NCBI RefSeq assembly: GCF_010692745.1
Contig: NZ_JAAHTB010000007.1
Coordinates: 102,697 to 166,696 of the forward strand
Length of the DNA stretch: 64,000 nt
From: Methylobacterium sp. BTF04
GTDB taxonomy: Bacteria > Pseudomonadota > Alphaproteobacteria > Rhizobiales > Beijerinckiaceae
Reading direction: 5' to 3'
Below, one piece after another: positions 9,101-17,410 of this stretch. Position 1 is the stretch's first letter, and each line of letters begins with the position of its first letter. Made by a program: the position numbers and the translations under genes. The notes under the pieces are model-generated. The model was given only the letters and a program-made list of their open reading frames with translations. It was not told the DNA's origin and searched no databases.

Positions 9101-10432
9101 ATGAGACCAAACCAGAACAGACGGATGCGCGGTCGTAACCGCCCCAAAGGCCCCAATCCGCTCACGCGCTCCTACGAGTCGAACGGTCCCGACGTTAAGA
9201 TACGCGGCACCGCGCAGCACATCGCCGACAAGTACGCCCAGCTCGCGCGCGACGCGCAAGCGAGCGGCGATCCGGTCGCTGCGGAGAACTACTTCCAGCA
9301 CGGCGAACATTATTTCCGGATTATTTCCGGTGCTCAAGAACAGAACCGTCAACAGGCGGCCGGCTACGCCCGCGGCTTCGATGATGGCGACGACGAGGGT
9401 GACGACGATCAGGCCGCCCCGCTCGGCTACGCCGCCAGCAGCTACGGCGCGAACGGGTATGGCGACGAGTATTCGGATTCGAGCCCGCAGCCACAGCCCT
9501 ACGAGGCGCGGCAAGAATCCAATCGCCAGGAGTCCAATCGCCAGGACTCAGGACGGCAAGATTCGGGTCGGCCGGACGCAGGACGGCAAGAGTCCAGCCG
9601 TCAGGAGCCCAACCGACAGGATTCCAATCGTCAGGATTCCGGGCCGGACAACACCCGCCAGAACCGGCGCGATCGGTTCCAGAACCGCACCGACCGCCCC
9701 CAGCGCTTCGACAATCAGCGCCAGGATGGGAACCGACCGGACTATACTCGGCAAGAGTCGAACCGGCAGGATTCCAACCGTCAAGACGGGCCTCGGCAGG
9801 ACTACAATCGCCAGGACAGCCAGCGCAACGACAACCCGCGGCCGGATTACGGCCGGCAGGATTCCCAGCGTCAGGACAATCCGCGACAGGATTTCAATCG
9901 CCAGGATCAGCCGCGGCAGGAGCAGCCCCGCCAGGAACAGCCCCGCCAAGACCTTCCGCGGCAGGACCTTCCGCGCCAAGACCTTCCGCGCCAAGACCTT
10001 CCGCGCCAGGACTACGTGCGTCAGAACCAGCCCCGTACCGAACCGTCACGGTTCGATAACGGGCGTGGCGAGACACCGGTGGAGGCTCCGCGCCAGGACC
10101 AGACCGCTCCGGATGCCGGCCGCCAGGAGGCTCCGCGGCGTACGAACGACGCCCCTGTGCGGCGTAACCGTCGACGCGAAGAGCCCGACTTGCGTCCGGC
10201 CGCCGAAGATGTCGCGGCGTTGCCGGCCTTCCTGATGGCCCCGACCCGGCCCGCGCCGGTGGCGGAGCGTGCGGTGGAGAGCCAACCCGATGCGGCTTCG
10301 TCCGCGCAGGGTGACGACACCCCGCTGACCGCCCCGAAGCCACGTCGGCGCCGCCGCGCGCGGTTCGAGGGTTCGGATATCGGCGAGGCCGGCGGTTCGG
10401 AGAGGAATGATCCCTCGTCCGTGACCGAGTAA
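9101..10432 (+). CDS. DUF4167 domain protein with expanded RQ[DE]xx pentapeptide repeats
   Basis: A 443-residue protein. The N-terminal 75 residues match DUF4167: an Arg/Asn-rich start (RMRGRNRPKGPNPL) then DVKIRGTAQHIADKY and YFQHGEHYFRII. The rest is low complexity. Roughly residues 136-310 are built from five-residue units such as RQESN, RQDSG, RQDNP and RQDLP, then a Pro/Ala-rich region and a basic KPRRRRRARFEG stretch near the C terminus. The composition suggests an RNA- or nucleic-acid-associated disordered protein; DUF4167 has no proven function. It follows prmC in the usual Hyphomicrobiales order, has a long leader, and ends before a strong terminator. Repeat number probably varies between strains. 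Confidence 0.9.
   Translation: MRPNQNRRMRGRNRPKGPNPLTRSYESNGPDVKIRGTAQHIADKYAQLARDAQASGDPVAAENYFQHGEHYFRIISGAQEQNRQQAAGYARGFDDGDDEGDDDQAAPLGYAASSYGANGYGDEYSDSSPQPQPYEARQESNRQESNRQDSGRQDSGRPDAGRQESSRQEPNRQDSNRQDSGPDNTRQNRRDRFQNRTDRPQRFDNQRQDGNRPDYTRQESNRQDSNRQDGPRQDYNRQDSQRNDNPRPDYGRQDSQRQDNPRQDFNRQDQPRQEQPRQEQPRQDLPRQDLPRQDLPRQDLPRQDYVRQNQPRTEPSRFDNGRGETPVEAPRQDQTAPDAGRQEAPRRTNDAPVRRNRRREEPDLRPAAEDVAALPAFLMAPTRPAPVAERAVESQPDAASSAQGDDTPLTAPKPRRRRRARFEGSDIGEAGGSERNDPSSVTE
9917..10006 (+). repeat. 15-bp tandem repeat inside the DUF4167 gene
   Basis: Six consecutive 15-base units encode QEQPR, QEQPR and four QDLPR. The last two, CAAGACCTTCCGCGC at 9977-9991 and 9992-10006, are identical, and the others differ by a few bases. 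Looser units of the same period extend upstream to about 9500. Near-identity at DNA level indicates recent slippage or unequal exchange. Confidence 0.9.
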
Positions 10433-10460
10433 GCCTCGACCGATCTGCGTTACGCGCCAG

Positions 10461-10493
10461 AAGGCCGCTTTCCTCGGGAAGGCGGCCTTTTTC
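10461..10493 (+). terminator. Strong Rho-independent terminator after the DUF4167 gene
   Basis: AAGGCCGCTTTCC-TCG-GGAAGGCGGCCTT is a 13-pair stem with one T-G wobble and a three-base loop, followed by TTTC. It begins 28 bases after the DUF4167 stop. The A-rich 5' arm means it can also act on minus-strand transcripts, and the frameshifted methyltransferase gene begins at 10496 on that strand, so it probably serves both. Confidence 0.85.
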
Positions 10494-10495
10494 GT

Positions 10496-11281
10496 TCAAT
10501 GGTCGCCGTTCCAGACCGCAGTCCAATCGCCGTAGGCCTGGACGCGATGGCGATGGCAGCGATGGCGGGCGGCCTCACCGAACGGAGCGAGGTCCCAGAT
10601 CCAGGCCCGATCGGGTTCGGGCAATGTGAGCCCATGCAGGAGGTCGAGCCGATCGACGATCCGCCCGTCACGGCCCCTTATCCACCTGCTCGACATCCGT
10701 GACGAGACAGACGCGGGCCGACAGCCGCCCGAGACCGTCGAGGTGTCCCCGTACGATCCGACGGCCGAGATCCGGCGGCGGTACCCTTCCGCGGCTCCCG
10801 AACCAATCCAACGGCAGGATCGGCAATTGCGAGAGGACGTTGGCCGAGATCACGAGATCGACCTCCGGATCCCCGCACAGGGGGCCAAGAGGATCGGTAA
10901 TGGTCGCGTCGCCATCGTGAAAGCAGGCGGCGGCGCCGCTGATCTCGGCGGTGACGAAGGTTACGTTGGGATAGGCGCGCGCCTGGCGCCGGGCCGGCCG
11001 CAGATGAACGGCATCGACGAGGCGGACCTCACGGAAGGTTGCGGCTAGGACGTCGAGGGGCACGTCGTCGAGCAACCCGGAGCCGAGGACGACGACAACC
11101 CGCCGGCCGTCTCCTCACAGGCTTGAGCGATGACGGCGCGCGCGGCCGTGAGGTGACCGGCCCAGGCCACGCGACACCGGCGCGACCGCGACAGCAACAG
11201 AACGCTCTCCCGCAGGTAGCCGAGGCGGCGGAGCGCGCGCGGGACCGGGTTGGTCAGATAGTGGACGAGTTCGGTCAGCAT
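10496..11281 (-). pseudogene. Class I SAM methyltransferase-like gene split by two compensating frameshifts
   Basis: Three minus-strand segments join into one protein of about 263 residues. Segment 1 starts at the ATG ending at 11281 (MLTELVHYLT) and runs to about 11110 (AQACEETAG). Segment 2, in another frame, runs to about 10690 (VVVLGSGLLDD, a SAM motif I, then LVDAV and DLVISANVLSQLP). Segment 3 returns to the first frame (DGRIVDRLDLLHGL, then PEPDRAWIWDLAPFGEAARHR). The first shift is one base short within a G/C run (CCGGCGGG), the second one base long in AAGGGG. Read as printed, each frame stops shortly after its junction. It is either a recent pseudogene or a sequencing artefact; substrate unknown. 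Confidence 0.7.
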
Positions 11282-11492
11282 CGGCGCGCGCCACTGGCAT
11301 CCTGTCGCGACGGCGCATCGTCGGCGACCGCACACGCGCCGACGAGTGGATCAGCCATATTCGGCGTGTGCCGCCCGAGAATTCGGAACATCGTAGGTAC
11401 AAGACCCAAGAAACAACGCCGACCGGGGAACCTGAGCCCAACCTTGGCGGTTCCGCCCAGGTCTATGTGACCGCAGATTTCTCGGAGACGTC

Positions 11493-11657
11493 GTGTCGAG
11501 CATTATCCGTATCATCCTCGCAATCTTTCTGCCCCCGATCGCGGTCCTCGTGACCGCCGGAATCGGCGTGCAGTTCTTCCTCAACATCCTGCTGACGATC
11601 CTCGGCGTCATTCCGGGCATGATCCATGCGCTTTGGATCGTGATGCGCGACCGCTGA
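11493..11657 (+). CDS. Pmp3/YqaE-family small membrane protein
   Basis: A 54-residue ORF with a GTG start, preceded by CGGAG at a suitable distance. The protein starts MSSIIRIILAIFLPPIAVL and continues GIGVQFFLNILLTILGVIPG then HALWIV, which is the complete two-helix Pmp3 (PF01679) pattern with its FLPP and GxxPGxxHAxW signatures. Yeast Pmp3 and plant homologues affect membrane potential and salt tolerance; bacterial members are stress-associated. It stands alone between two minus-strand genes, with AT-richer sequence before it. Too short for ordinary ORF cut-offs, so easily missed. Confidence 0.88.
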   Translation: MSSIIRIILAIFLPPIAVLVTAGIGVQFFLNILLTILGVIPGMIHALWIVMRDR

Positions 11658-11712
11658 GCGATGGACCCGGCTGACTCATGCCGGGAACGGAGCTTATTCC
11701 AAGGCCAAAATC

Positions 11713-12813
11713 CTACAGCCGGTCCGCCACGTCTTCGGCGAGCGACAGGGCAGCGGTGAGGCCGGGACTTTCGATACCGAATAGGTGAACGAGGCCGGTC
11801 AGGCTGTGCTCGGCCGGGCCATCTATGCGGAAATCCGCCGCCGGTTCTCCTGGTCCGGTGAGTTTCGGGCGGATACCGGCATAATCCGGGGTCAGCGCGC
11901 CGTCAGGCAGTCCCGGCCAGTAGCGCCGGATCGCCGCCGTAAAGAGTTCCGCGCGCATCGGGTCGACCACGTAATTCGGCGTGTCGATCCACTCGACATC
12001 GGGGCCGAATCGGATCCGCCCGGCGAGATCGAAGGTGAGGTGGATGCCGAGCCCCCCGTCGATCGGCGCGGGATAGATCAGCCGCGAGAAGGCCGGGCGG
12101 CCGAGACAGCCGAAATAGCTACCCTTGGCGAGAACACGACGCGGAATCCGGTCGGCGGGATAGCCCTCGGTCGCTGCGGCGAGTGCTTGTGCGGCGAGGC
12201 CGGCTGAGTTGACCACACAATCAAAGGGAAGCCGGTCCTCGCCGACCTGGACGGTCCAGCCGGAGCCGGTGCGGGCGATGCGGGTCACGAGACTGTCGAA
12301 CGCTACGGCACCGCCGGCATCCTCAAGATCGCCCTGCAGAGCCAGCATGAAAGCGTGGCTATCGATGATGCCGGTGGCTGGCGCGTGGAGCGCCGCGACG
12401 CATGCGAGGTTCGGTTCCAGAGCGCGCGCCGCAGCACCATCGAGCAGGACGAGACCCGGCACACCGTTCGCCATCCCGCGCGAATAGATCGCCTCGATGG
12501 CGCTGCGCTCGGACTCGTCGGTGGCGACGATGAGCTTGCCGCAGGCGGCATGCGGCACGCCGTGGCTGGCGCAATAGGCATAGAGCAGGCGCGCGCCCGC
12601 GACGCAGTGGCGGGCGCGCAGCGAACCAGACGGGTAATACATTCCGCCGTGGATCACTTCGGAATTACGCGACGAGATGCCGGTGCCGATGGCCCCCTGC
12701 GCCTCCGCCACGATCACCGAATGGCCGCGCAGGGCCAGAGCCCGCGCGACGGCCAGTCCGACAATCCCGGCGCCGACGACCAGAACCTCCATCAGGGCCG
12801 CATCCGTCGGCAT
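11713..12813 (-). CDS. FAD-dependent oxidoreductase, L-2-hydroxyglutarate oxidase (LhgO/L2HGDH)-like
   Basis: A 366-residue DAO-superfamily flavoprotein. The ADP-binding motif VVGAGIVGLAVARALA is near the N terminus. SSRNSEVIHGGMYYPSGSLRARHC follows the L2HGDH pattern, and the C terminus contains GIRPKLTGPG and FGIESPGLTAALSLAEDVA. Homologues oxidise L-2-hydroxyglutarate, a side product of metabolism, to 2-oxoglutarate and pass electrons to the membrane quinone pool. Two starts are possible, at 12813 and seven codons later at 12792 (MEVLVVGAG); neither has a strong ribosome-binding site. Substrate assignment is by resemblance only. Confidence 0.85.
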   Translation of the reverse strand: MPTDAALMEVLVVGAGIVGLAVARALALRGHSVIVAEAQGAIGTGISSRNSEVIHGGMYYPSGSLRARHCVAGARLLYAYCASHGVPHAACGKLIVATDESERSAIEAIYSRGMANGVPGLVLLDGAAARALEPNLACVAALHAPATGIIDSHAFMLALQGDLEDAGGAVAFDSLVTRIARTGSGWTVQVGEDRLPFDCVVNSAGLAAQALAAATEGYPADRIPRRVLAKGSYFGCLGRPAFSRLIYPAPIDGGLGIHLTFDLAGRIRFGPDVEWIDTPNYVVDPMRAELFTAAIRRYWPGLPDGALTPDYAGIRPKLTGPGEPAADFRIDGPAEHSLTGLVHLFGIESPGLTAALSLAEDVADRL

Positions 12814-12885
12814 GAGAACGGCGCCGATCCGGCGTCAGAACGCGCTGCCATCATGGGAGCCGGCCCACTCTCACCTGAATATGCA

Positions 12886-13992
12886 TCAGGGACTGAAGAT
12901 CAGGACGAGATAGACGAAGAACACCGCGAGGTGGACCGCACCCTCCAGCACGGTGGTGCGAAGGCCCGAAAAGGTCAGAGTGCTGAGGATTAGTGTGACC
13001 ACGAGCAGCGCCATCTCGGTGGGGGCGAGGCCCAGCACGACCTCCTGGCCGGAGAGCAGCCCGACGGCGAGGATCGCCGGTACGGTGAGACCCACCGTGG
13101 AGGTCGCGGCCCCGAGGCAGAGGTTGATCGCCCGCTGCAGCTCGTTGCGCGCCACCGCTTTCAGGGCACTGATACCCTCGGGGGTGAAAACGATGGCGGC
13201 GATCAGGACGCCGCCGAGGGCCGAGGGGGCACCGAGCGCCTCGATCCCGTGGTCGAGGATCGCGGCCAAGCTCTTCGACAGCAGCACGATGGGCAGGATA
13301 TTGGCGACCAGCAACGCGACGTGCGTGAGGATCGGCGCGAGCTTGCTCGGGGCATCCGGGTCGGGCGCCCGCACAACCGCTTTCTCGGGCATTTCGCCTT
13401 CGTAGACGAAGAAGCTGGAATGCCGCTTGGTCTGGATCAACAGGAAGATGCCGTAGAGCACCACCGTAAAGACAGAGAACGAGATCGCCTGGAGCGGCGT
13501 CAGCGTGCCGCCATGGGTCGATGTCGTGAAGTTCGGGATGATCAGCGCGATGGTGGTCAGCGGAATGATCACCGACAGGAAGGCCGCGGCGCCCTGGAGA
13601 TTGTAGGATTGCTGGTGGTGGCGCAGGCCGCCGATCAGTAATCCGAGACCGACGATGCCGTTGAGGACGATCATCAGCACGGCGAACATCGTGTCGCGCC
13701 CGAGGGTCGGCGCCGCCTTGGCCGAGAGCATCACCGCGGAGACCAGCACCACCTCGATGATCACGATGGAGAGGGTGAGGACGAGGGTGCCGAGCGGCTC
13801 GCCCAGGATCTCGGCGAGCTCCTCGGCTTCATGGACGACGCCGAAGGCCATCCACATGATGACGGCGAACAACCAGAGGAACAGCCCCGTGGCCCAGAGC
13901 GGTGAGGACAAGTCTCCGAGCCAGGATGGACCGAACACGAAGAAGGCGGCGACGCTCGCCCACCCCACCACCAGACGCAACGCAGCCGCCAT
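12886..13992 (-). CDS. chaA: Calcium/sodium:proton antiporter, ChaA-like (y4hA type)
   Basis: A 368-residue polytopic protein of the Ca2+/cation antiporter superfamily with about eleven hydrophobic segments in two halves. Each half carries an acidic alpha-repeat: GVVHEAEELAEILGEPLGTL in the first, and VFTPEGISALKAVARNELQR followed by LCLGAATSTVG in the second. ChaA exchanges Na+, K+ or Ca2+ for protons at alkaline pH. I start at the ATG ending at 13992 (MAAALRLVVGW); the upstream 54-codon extension is Arg/Pro-rich and unlike a membrane-protein start. It is divergent from the helicase gene. Ion preference cannot be read from sequence. Confidence 0.9.
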   Translation of the reverse strand: MAAALRLVVGWASVAAFFVFGPSWLGDLSSPLWATGLFLWLFAVIMWMAFGVVHEAEELAEILGEPLGTLVLTLSIVIIEVVLVSAVMLSAKAAPTLGRDTMFAVLMIVLNGIVGLGLLIGGLRHHQQSYNLQGAAAFLSVIIPLTTIALIIPNFTTSTHGGTLTPLQAISFSVFTVVLYGIFLLIQTKRHSSFFVYEGEMPEKAVVRAPDPDAPSKLAPILTHVALLVANILPIVLLSKSLAAILDHGIEALGAPSALGGVLIAAIVFTPEGISALKAVARNELQRAINLCLGAATSTVGLTVPAILAVGLLSGQEVVLGLAPTEMALLVVTLILSTLTFSGLRTTVLEGAVHLAVFFVYLVLIFSP

Positions 13993-14309
13993 CACCCGCC
14001 CTTGTTCGACCCATCGCCTTCGCCGGGACGATAGCCGCGGCGCCGGACTTGGTTGTGACACTCGCGCAGGCCGTGCAACAACCCACAAGCACGGCCAAGC
14101 GACAGGAATTCCGCTCAGCGGAGTTTGTCGTGCGAGGTCATGCCCCCATTGCACCAGGGGACATGGCGCCGGAGCCCGCTTCGGGCTAGAAGCATCCCTA
14201 TCCGTAACCGTTCGAGGCCGGAATCACGTCCGGTCGAGTCGTTTCGCGCACACTGCGCGATCGCCGACCGGCGGGTTGTCCGCCTGTTTGCCTGCAAGGC
14301 TTCCGCTAA
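13993..14309. other. 317-base divergent intergenic region between chaA and the helicase gene
   Basis: Overlapping reading frames here are upstream extensions of the flanking genes and show no family similarity. The region must contain the two divergent promoters, but I see no hexamer pair good enough to call, no tRNA and no strong hairpin. Confidence 0.5.
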
Positions 14310-16022
14310 GTGCCATTTCCGACCCTGCCGGCCCCGCTCTCCCGAGCGCTGGCCGCGCGCGACTACGAAGACCCGACGCCGGTTCAGAGCGCCGTAATCG
14401 AGGCTGTCGCGCAAGGCCGCGACCTCCTCGTCTCGGCCCAGACCGGCTCGGGCAAGACGGTGGCCTATGGCCTCGCCTTTGCCGAGACCCTGCTCGACGG
14501 GCAGGAGCGATTCGGCCCGGCCGGCGCGCCGCTCGCCCTGATCATCGCGCCCACCCGGGAACTCGCCCTTCAGGTCGAGCGGGAGCTGGCGTGGCTCTAC
14601 GCCGAGACCGGCGCACGGGTGATTTCCTGCGTCGGCGGCATGGATCCGCGCCGCGAGCGGAGCCAGCTCAACGACGGCGCCCACATCGTCGTCGGCACCC
14701 CGGGCCGCCTGCGCGACCACCTGGAGCGTCGTAACCTCGCGACCCAGGATCTGCGCGCCGTGGTCCTCGATGAGGCCGACGAGATGCTCGACCTCGGCTT
14801 CCGGGACGATCTCGAATTCATCCTCTCGGTGACCCCGAAGGAGCGGCGCACGCTGCTGTTCTCCGCCACCCTGCCGAAGGCCATCGCGACCCTCGCCGAG
14901 CGCTACCAGAACGACGCGCTGCGCATCGCCGTGAAGGGCCAGGAGCGCGGCCACTCGGACATCACCTACCGGGCGGTGCGGGTGGTTCCGCGTGAGCTCG
15001 AGCACGTGGTGGTCAACACCCTGCGCTTCACCGATGCGCCCACCGCCATCGTGTTCTGCAACACCCGCAACGCCGTGCGGCATCTCCAGGCCGTTCTGAC
15101 CGAGCGTGGCTTCTCCGCTGTCGCCCTTTCGGGCGAACTTGGGCAGGGCGAGCGCAACGCCGCGCTCCAGGCGCTCCGCGATGGACGCGCCAAGGTGTGT
15201 GTCGCGACCGACGTCGCCGCGCGCGGTATCGATCTCCCCACCGTCAGCCTCGTCATCCACGCCGACCTGCCGCACGATGCCGAGGTGCTCCAGCACCGCT
15301 CGGGCCGTACCGGCCGCGCCGGGCGCAAGGGCACCAGCGTCCTGCTGATCCCGGCGTCCAAGCGCCGGCGCGCCGAGCAGATGCTGATGATCGCCAAGAT
15401 CACGGCGGAATGGGCCGGCCCGCCGACCGCGGACGAGATCCGCCGCCTCGACGGCGAGCGCATGTGGCAGGATCCGCTGTTCACCGAGGCCCCGGCCGAG
15501 GAAGACGTGGCGATGGCCGAGACCTTGCTCGCCCAGCGCACGCCGCAGGAACTCGCAGCGGCGCTGGCCCGCATCTACCGCTCGCGCCTGCCCGAACCGG
15601 AGGAGGTCACCGATCCGGGTGCCGGCCCCGAGCGTAAGGCACGGCCACTGTACGACCCCGCCGATTCGGCGCGGATCGATGCGGAAGGCCCGTCGGTGTG
15701 GTTCCGGCTCAACCTCGGCCGGCGCGACAATGCCGATCCGCGCCGTCTGCTGCCGATGCTGACCCGTCGCGGCAATATCGGCCGCCAGGAGATCGGCGCG
15801 ATCCGCATCTTCGATCGTGAGACCAAGTTCGAGGTTCGCGGCGGAGCGGCCTCCCGCTTCGCGCAGACGTTCGCCAAGAATGGCTCCCCGGAAATCCAGG
15901 TGGAGGCTCTGCTCGAAGGTGGCGAGTCCAGCCAGGACAACGAAGGCCCCAAGGGTTTCAAGAGCCCCCGCGCCAACCGGCACGAGCGGGAAATCACCAA
16001 GAAGCCGCGCCGGGTGAAGTGA
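14310..16022 (+). CDS. DEAD-box ATP-dependent RNA helicase with DbpA-type RNA-binding domain
   Basis: A 570-residue superfamily 2 helicase with a GTG start. All core motifs are visible: Q-motif region DPTPVQSAVI, Walker A AQTGSGKT at 43-50, PTRELALQ, DEAD at 154-157, FSATLP, and the motif VI HRSGRTGRAGR. Residues from about 460 on form a DbpA-like RNA-recognition domain (FRLNLGRRDNADPRRLLPML). This architecture (CsdA/DeaD/DbpA) unwinds structured RNA during ribosome assembly, mRNA decay or cold adaptation. The C terminus is Lys/Arg-rich. A terminator follows directly. Which of the paralogous DeaD groups it belongs to is not settled. Confidence 0.93.
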   Translation: MPFPTLPAPLSRALAARDYEDPTPVQSAVIEAVAQGRDLLVSAQTGSGKTVAYGLAFAETLLDGQERFGPAGAPLALIIAPTRELALQVERELAWLYAETGARVISCVGGMDPRRERSQLNDGAHIVVGTPGRLRDHLERRNLATQDLRAVVLDEADEMLDLGFRDDLEFILSVTPKERRTLLFSATLPKAIATLAERYQNDALRIAVKGQERGHSDITYRAVRVVPRELEHVVVNTLRFTDAPTAIVFCNTRNAVRHLQAVLTERGFSAVALSGELGQGERNAALQALRDGRAKVCVATDVAARGIDLPTVSLVIHADLPHDAEVLQHRSGRTGRAGRKGTSVLLIPASKRRRAEQMLMIAKITAEWAGPPTADEIRRLDGERMWQDPLFTEAPAEEDVAMAETLLAQRTPQELAAALARIYRSRLPEPEEVTDPGAGPERKARPLYDPADSARIDAEGPSVWFRLNLGRRDNADPRRLLPMLTRRGNIGRQEIGAIRIFDRETKFEVRGGAASRFAQTFAKNGSPEIQVEALLEGGESSQDNEGPKGFKSPRANRHEREITKKPRRVK

Positions 16023-16028
16023 GACACG

Positions 16029-16067
16029 CGCTCGGCTCTCCCTCCTGCGGAGATAGCCGAGCGTTTT
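16029..16067 (+). terminator. Rho-independent terminator after the helicase gene
   Basis: CGCTCGGCTCTCC-CTCCTGC-GGAG-AT-AGCCGAGCG followed by TTTT. The outer nine and inner four base pairs are perfect, separated by a two-base bulge. It starts seven bases after the stop codon. Confidence 0.82.
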
Positions 16068-16302
16068 CGGTCACAAACGGCACGGTGTCTCTCAGGGCCG
16101 CCCTGCTCGTCTGATACCGGATTCGACTAAACAGCTCGGATCGTCCGGGCACACCGGGCTCCCTCCCCCGTCGGGGTGAGGGCTGCGCACGCTCCGGATA
16201 GATCTCACACCTCAAACCAGCCCTCAGAGGGGCCTGTCGCGACGTCCCTATTGGGCCGATCAGCAGGAAGCCGTCTCGAAGGATGTGCGGGCGCGCTTGC
16301 CG

Positions 16303-17154
16303 TCAGAACTTGTCGGGCCAGCTCTTCACTGCGTCGCCGAGCGCCTGGACACCTTCGACGAACTTGCGGCCGGCCGGTGCCAGCGACGGCACTTTCATGC
16401 CGAAGACTTCCGTCTCTTCCGCTTCGGGCTCAGCGCTCGGCTGAGCACTCGGCGCGGCAGTGGCGACGTGCGTCGGTGGGGATACCTTTGCGCGGACGAT
16501 GGCCGGAGCGGGCTTCTTGCGCGGGCTCGGGGTCTCGGCTGACGCCGGCTCTGGCGGCAGAGCGGCAAAACTCGTCGTGGTCGAGATCCGCGCGCGCTTG
16601 GTCTCACCGGACGACGGGACGACCAGAGCGGCCGTGCGTGCTGCGGGGATGAGCGGAGCAATCCGCGCAGGCGGCACCAGCGCGGCATTTTCGAGTGGTA
16701 GCACGCGCGCAGTTTTCGCCGGCAGGTCCGGCTTGGGCGCCTCTAGCGTGACAGGCCCAGTGCCGGGGCGATCGGGGACGATCGCCGCCAAGGTCGTGAT
16801 CGGCGAGGCGGGACTGACTCCAGCCTGCAACGTAACGGGCTCGGATGGCGGCGGCGGTCGCGATGTGGTGACGATCGGTGCCAGGGCCGGAACCCCGTCG
16901 CGCAAATCAGGCATATCGACGGCCATCGGGCCGATCTTGATCCTTGCGGCCTGATTCTTGATCACCTGAGGACCCGCAAGCCCGGACAGCATGGCGTAAC
17001 ACCCGGCCGAGAGACCGACGAGGCCGACGCAGCCGAGCAGTGCCAGAGCGATCGGACGGCCCACCGCGCGGCGCGGAGCAGGCGCTTTGGCGGGACGTGC
17101 CGGAGCGCGCATTTCGGAAGGATCGATGGCGAGGGGCATCATCGGATGAGACAT
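16303..17154 (-). CDS. Pro/Ala-rich single-pass membrane protein of unknown function
   Basis: A 283-residue protein I do not recognise. After a basic N-terminal stretch (PARPAKAPAPRRAVGRP) there is one hydrophobic helix at about residues 34-58 (IALALLGCVGLVGLSAGCYAML). About 190 residues of Pro/Ala/Thr-rich low-complexity sequence follow, then a short ordered-looking end (EVFGMKVPSLAPAGRKFVEG). The layout suits an inner-membrane anchor with a periplasmic extended region. No catalytic motif is visible. It is a single gene with non-coding gaps on both sides. Confidence 0.7.
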   Translation of the reverse strand: MSHPMMPLAIDPSEMRAPARPAKAPAPRRAVGRPIALALLGCVGLVGLSAGCYAMLSGLAGPQVIKNQAARIKIGPMAVDMPDLRDGVPALAPIVTTSRPPPPSEPVTLQAGVSPASPITTLAAIVPDRPGTGPVTLEAPKPDLPAKTARVLPLENAALVPPARIAPLIPAARTAALVVPSSGETKRARISTTTSFAALPPEPASAETPSPRKKPAPAIVRAKVSPPTHVATAAPSAQPSAEPEAEETEVFGMKVPSLAPAGRKFVEGVQALGDAVKSWPDKF

Positions 17155-17410
17155 CTCGAACGCTTCGGAACGATACGATTGACCGTGTTGGGTCGATCAC
17201 GAAGCATCGTTGGCGAAGACGGTCTTCAGCCTGTCGCAACCGATGCGCCGTGGTACCGAAAGAGGACTGTCAATGGGGCACGAAGATGTCTTCGTGCCTT
17301 GCGCCACTGAGGGAAGAAGCGGGCTACCGGCATATCTGAATACGGCTCACAGGTTTAACGTGTCGTATTCGGTCACGCTTCACGCCGTCCCACGCCGGAG
17401 CAAGGCCGAT

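Noticed and set aside
9500..10021. Short tandem repeats considered as a CRISPR array
   Set aside because: Repeats are 15 bases, have no spacers, stay in frame and encode a pentapeptide array.
10678..10878. 66-codon minus-strand frame inside the broken methyltransferase
   Set aside because: Out of frame with all three similarity-bearing segments, and Arg/Gly-rich as expected for a shadow frame.
14115..15983. 622-codon minus-strand frame opposite the helicase
   Set aside because: Antisense shadow of a gene with all DEAD-box motifs.
16140..16230. Intergenic stretch with CCCTCCCCCGTCGGGGTGAGGG considered as a terminator or insertion-element end
   Set aside because: The stem is mismatched, no T-tract follows, and no transposase or matching second end is found.
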